DNA from: a bacterium SM23_31
Lineage (GTDB): Bacteria; SM23-31
Assembly (NCBI GenBank): GCA_001304035.1
Contig: LJUD01000238.1
Span: forward strand, 1-5,522
Length of the DNA stretch: 5,522 nucleotides
Reading direction: 5' to 3'
Shown here piece by piece: positions 5,311 to 5,522 of this stretch. The position numbers and the translations under genes were made by a program. Every line of letters begins with the position of its first letter. Position 1 is the first letter of the stretch. Under the pieces are notes generated by a model. The model was not told the DNA's origin. It saw only the letters and a program-made list of their open reading frames with translations, and did no database searches.

Positions 5311-5522
5311 TCACATTTCACCCCGTATAAACTTCTCACATGTTTTAACGTCTTCCTCACTGCCGATGATGAGTGGAACGCGGTCATGGAGTGATTTGGG
5401 CTGTATATCGAGTATGCGCCGGAATCCATCCGAGGCACAGCCGCCCGCCTGCTCGACTATATATGCAAGTGGAGCCGCTTCGTAGAGGAGCCGCAGTTTC
5501 CCGCGGGGATTACGTTTATCAC
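5311..5522 (-). CDS. fbp: fructose-1,6-bisphosphatase class 1, C-terminal part (partial)
   Basis: These are the last 69 codons of the gluconeogenic enzyme that hydrolyses fructose 1,6-bisphosphate to fructose 6-phosphate in the cytoplasm; the rest lies beyond the right edge. The segment starts DKRNPRGKLRLLYEAAP, the family's active-site signature. It keeps the lysine, arginine and glutamate that correspond to Lys274, Arg276 and metal-binding Glu280 of the mammalian enzyme. LAYIVEQAGG, the basic FRRILDIQPKSLHDRVP stretch and IIGSEEDV follow, all classic for the C-terminus of class 1 enzymes. The stop is TGA at 5311-5313. A short AGTATA/TATACT inverted repeat (5293-5311) overlaps the stop, without a T-tract, so no intrinsic terminator is evident. 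The identification is confident despite the truncation. Confidence 0.93.
   Translation of the reverse strand, partial: DKRNPRGKLRLLYEAAPLAYIVEQAGGCASDGFRRILDIQPKSLHDRVPLIIGSEEDVKTCEKFIRGEM

Noticed and set aside
5293..5311. AGTATA/TATACT inverted repeat at the fbp stop, considered as a terminator
   Set aside because: Weak AT-rich six-base stem with no T-tract on the minus strand.
5181..5438. A minus-strand 85-codon frame overlapping the end of fbp
   Set aside because: It overlaps fbp in another frame, and fbp is unmistakable there. Its downstream part overlaps the 57-codon ORF and has no better support.
1..5522. CRISPR array, insertion sequence, toxin-antitoxin pair or defence island
   Set aside because: No regularly spaced direct repeats, transposase, terminal inverted repeats or recognisable defence or toxin genes were seen on either strand.

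Overview
The window reads as a chromosomal segment from an uncultured-type bacterium of the FCB supergroup (Bacteroidetes/Chlorobi neighbourhood: Ignavibacteria, KSB1, Calditrichota, Marinimicrobia and similar). The main evidence is a 638-residue exported protein that ends in a type IX secretion (T9SS) sorting domain with the QNYPNPFN signature. A second gene begins like the SBBP-repeat/DUF7948 surface proteins common in these lineages. Base composition is moderate, with AT-rich intergenic spacers. The phylum cannot be fixed from this window alone.

All supported genes lie on the minus strand, so transcription runs from high to low coordinates. In that order they are: (1) the last 69 codons of class 1 fructose-1,6-bisphosphatase (5311-5522, truncated by the window edge). 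(2) A possible 57-codon hypothetical ORF 38 bases after it (5099-5272). (3) An AT-rich spacer holding a GC-rich island with a strong imperfect hairpin (5023-5047). (4) A 278-residue fusion of a VOC/glyoxalase-fold domain and an FMN nitroreductase domain (3969-4805). (5) A secreted PHP-fold metallohydrolase of CehA/McbA type (2869-3882), followed 10 bases after its stop by a clean intrinsic terminator. (6) The exported beta-propeller/transglutaminase/T9SS protein (760-2676). (7) A 61-residue cysteine-rich protein 27 bases downstream of it (547-732). (8) An AT-rich promoter-bearing spacer (240-546). (9) The first 79 codons of a DUF7948/SBBP-type exported protein, running off the left edge (1-239).

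The exported proteins (5, 6, 8's downstream gene 9) suggest a cell-surface or extracytoplasmic theme. Nothing in the sequence shows that they form one pathway. The terminator at 2831-2858 and separate promoter candidates argue that the metallohydrolase and transglutaminase genes are transcribed independently. Two promoter candidates share the layout TTG, 20 bases, TAnnTT, which resembles the Bacteroidetes -33/-7 promoter. Fructose bisphosphatase is a housekeeping gluconeogenic enzyme and probably unrelated to the rest.

I do not see a clear undescribed multigene system. The items most worth a second look are the VOC-nitroreductase fusion, the small cysteine-rich ORF, the propeller-transglutaminase architecture, and the hairpin island and dyads in the spacers.
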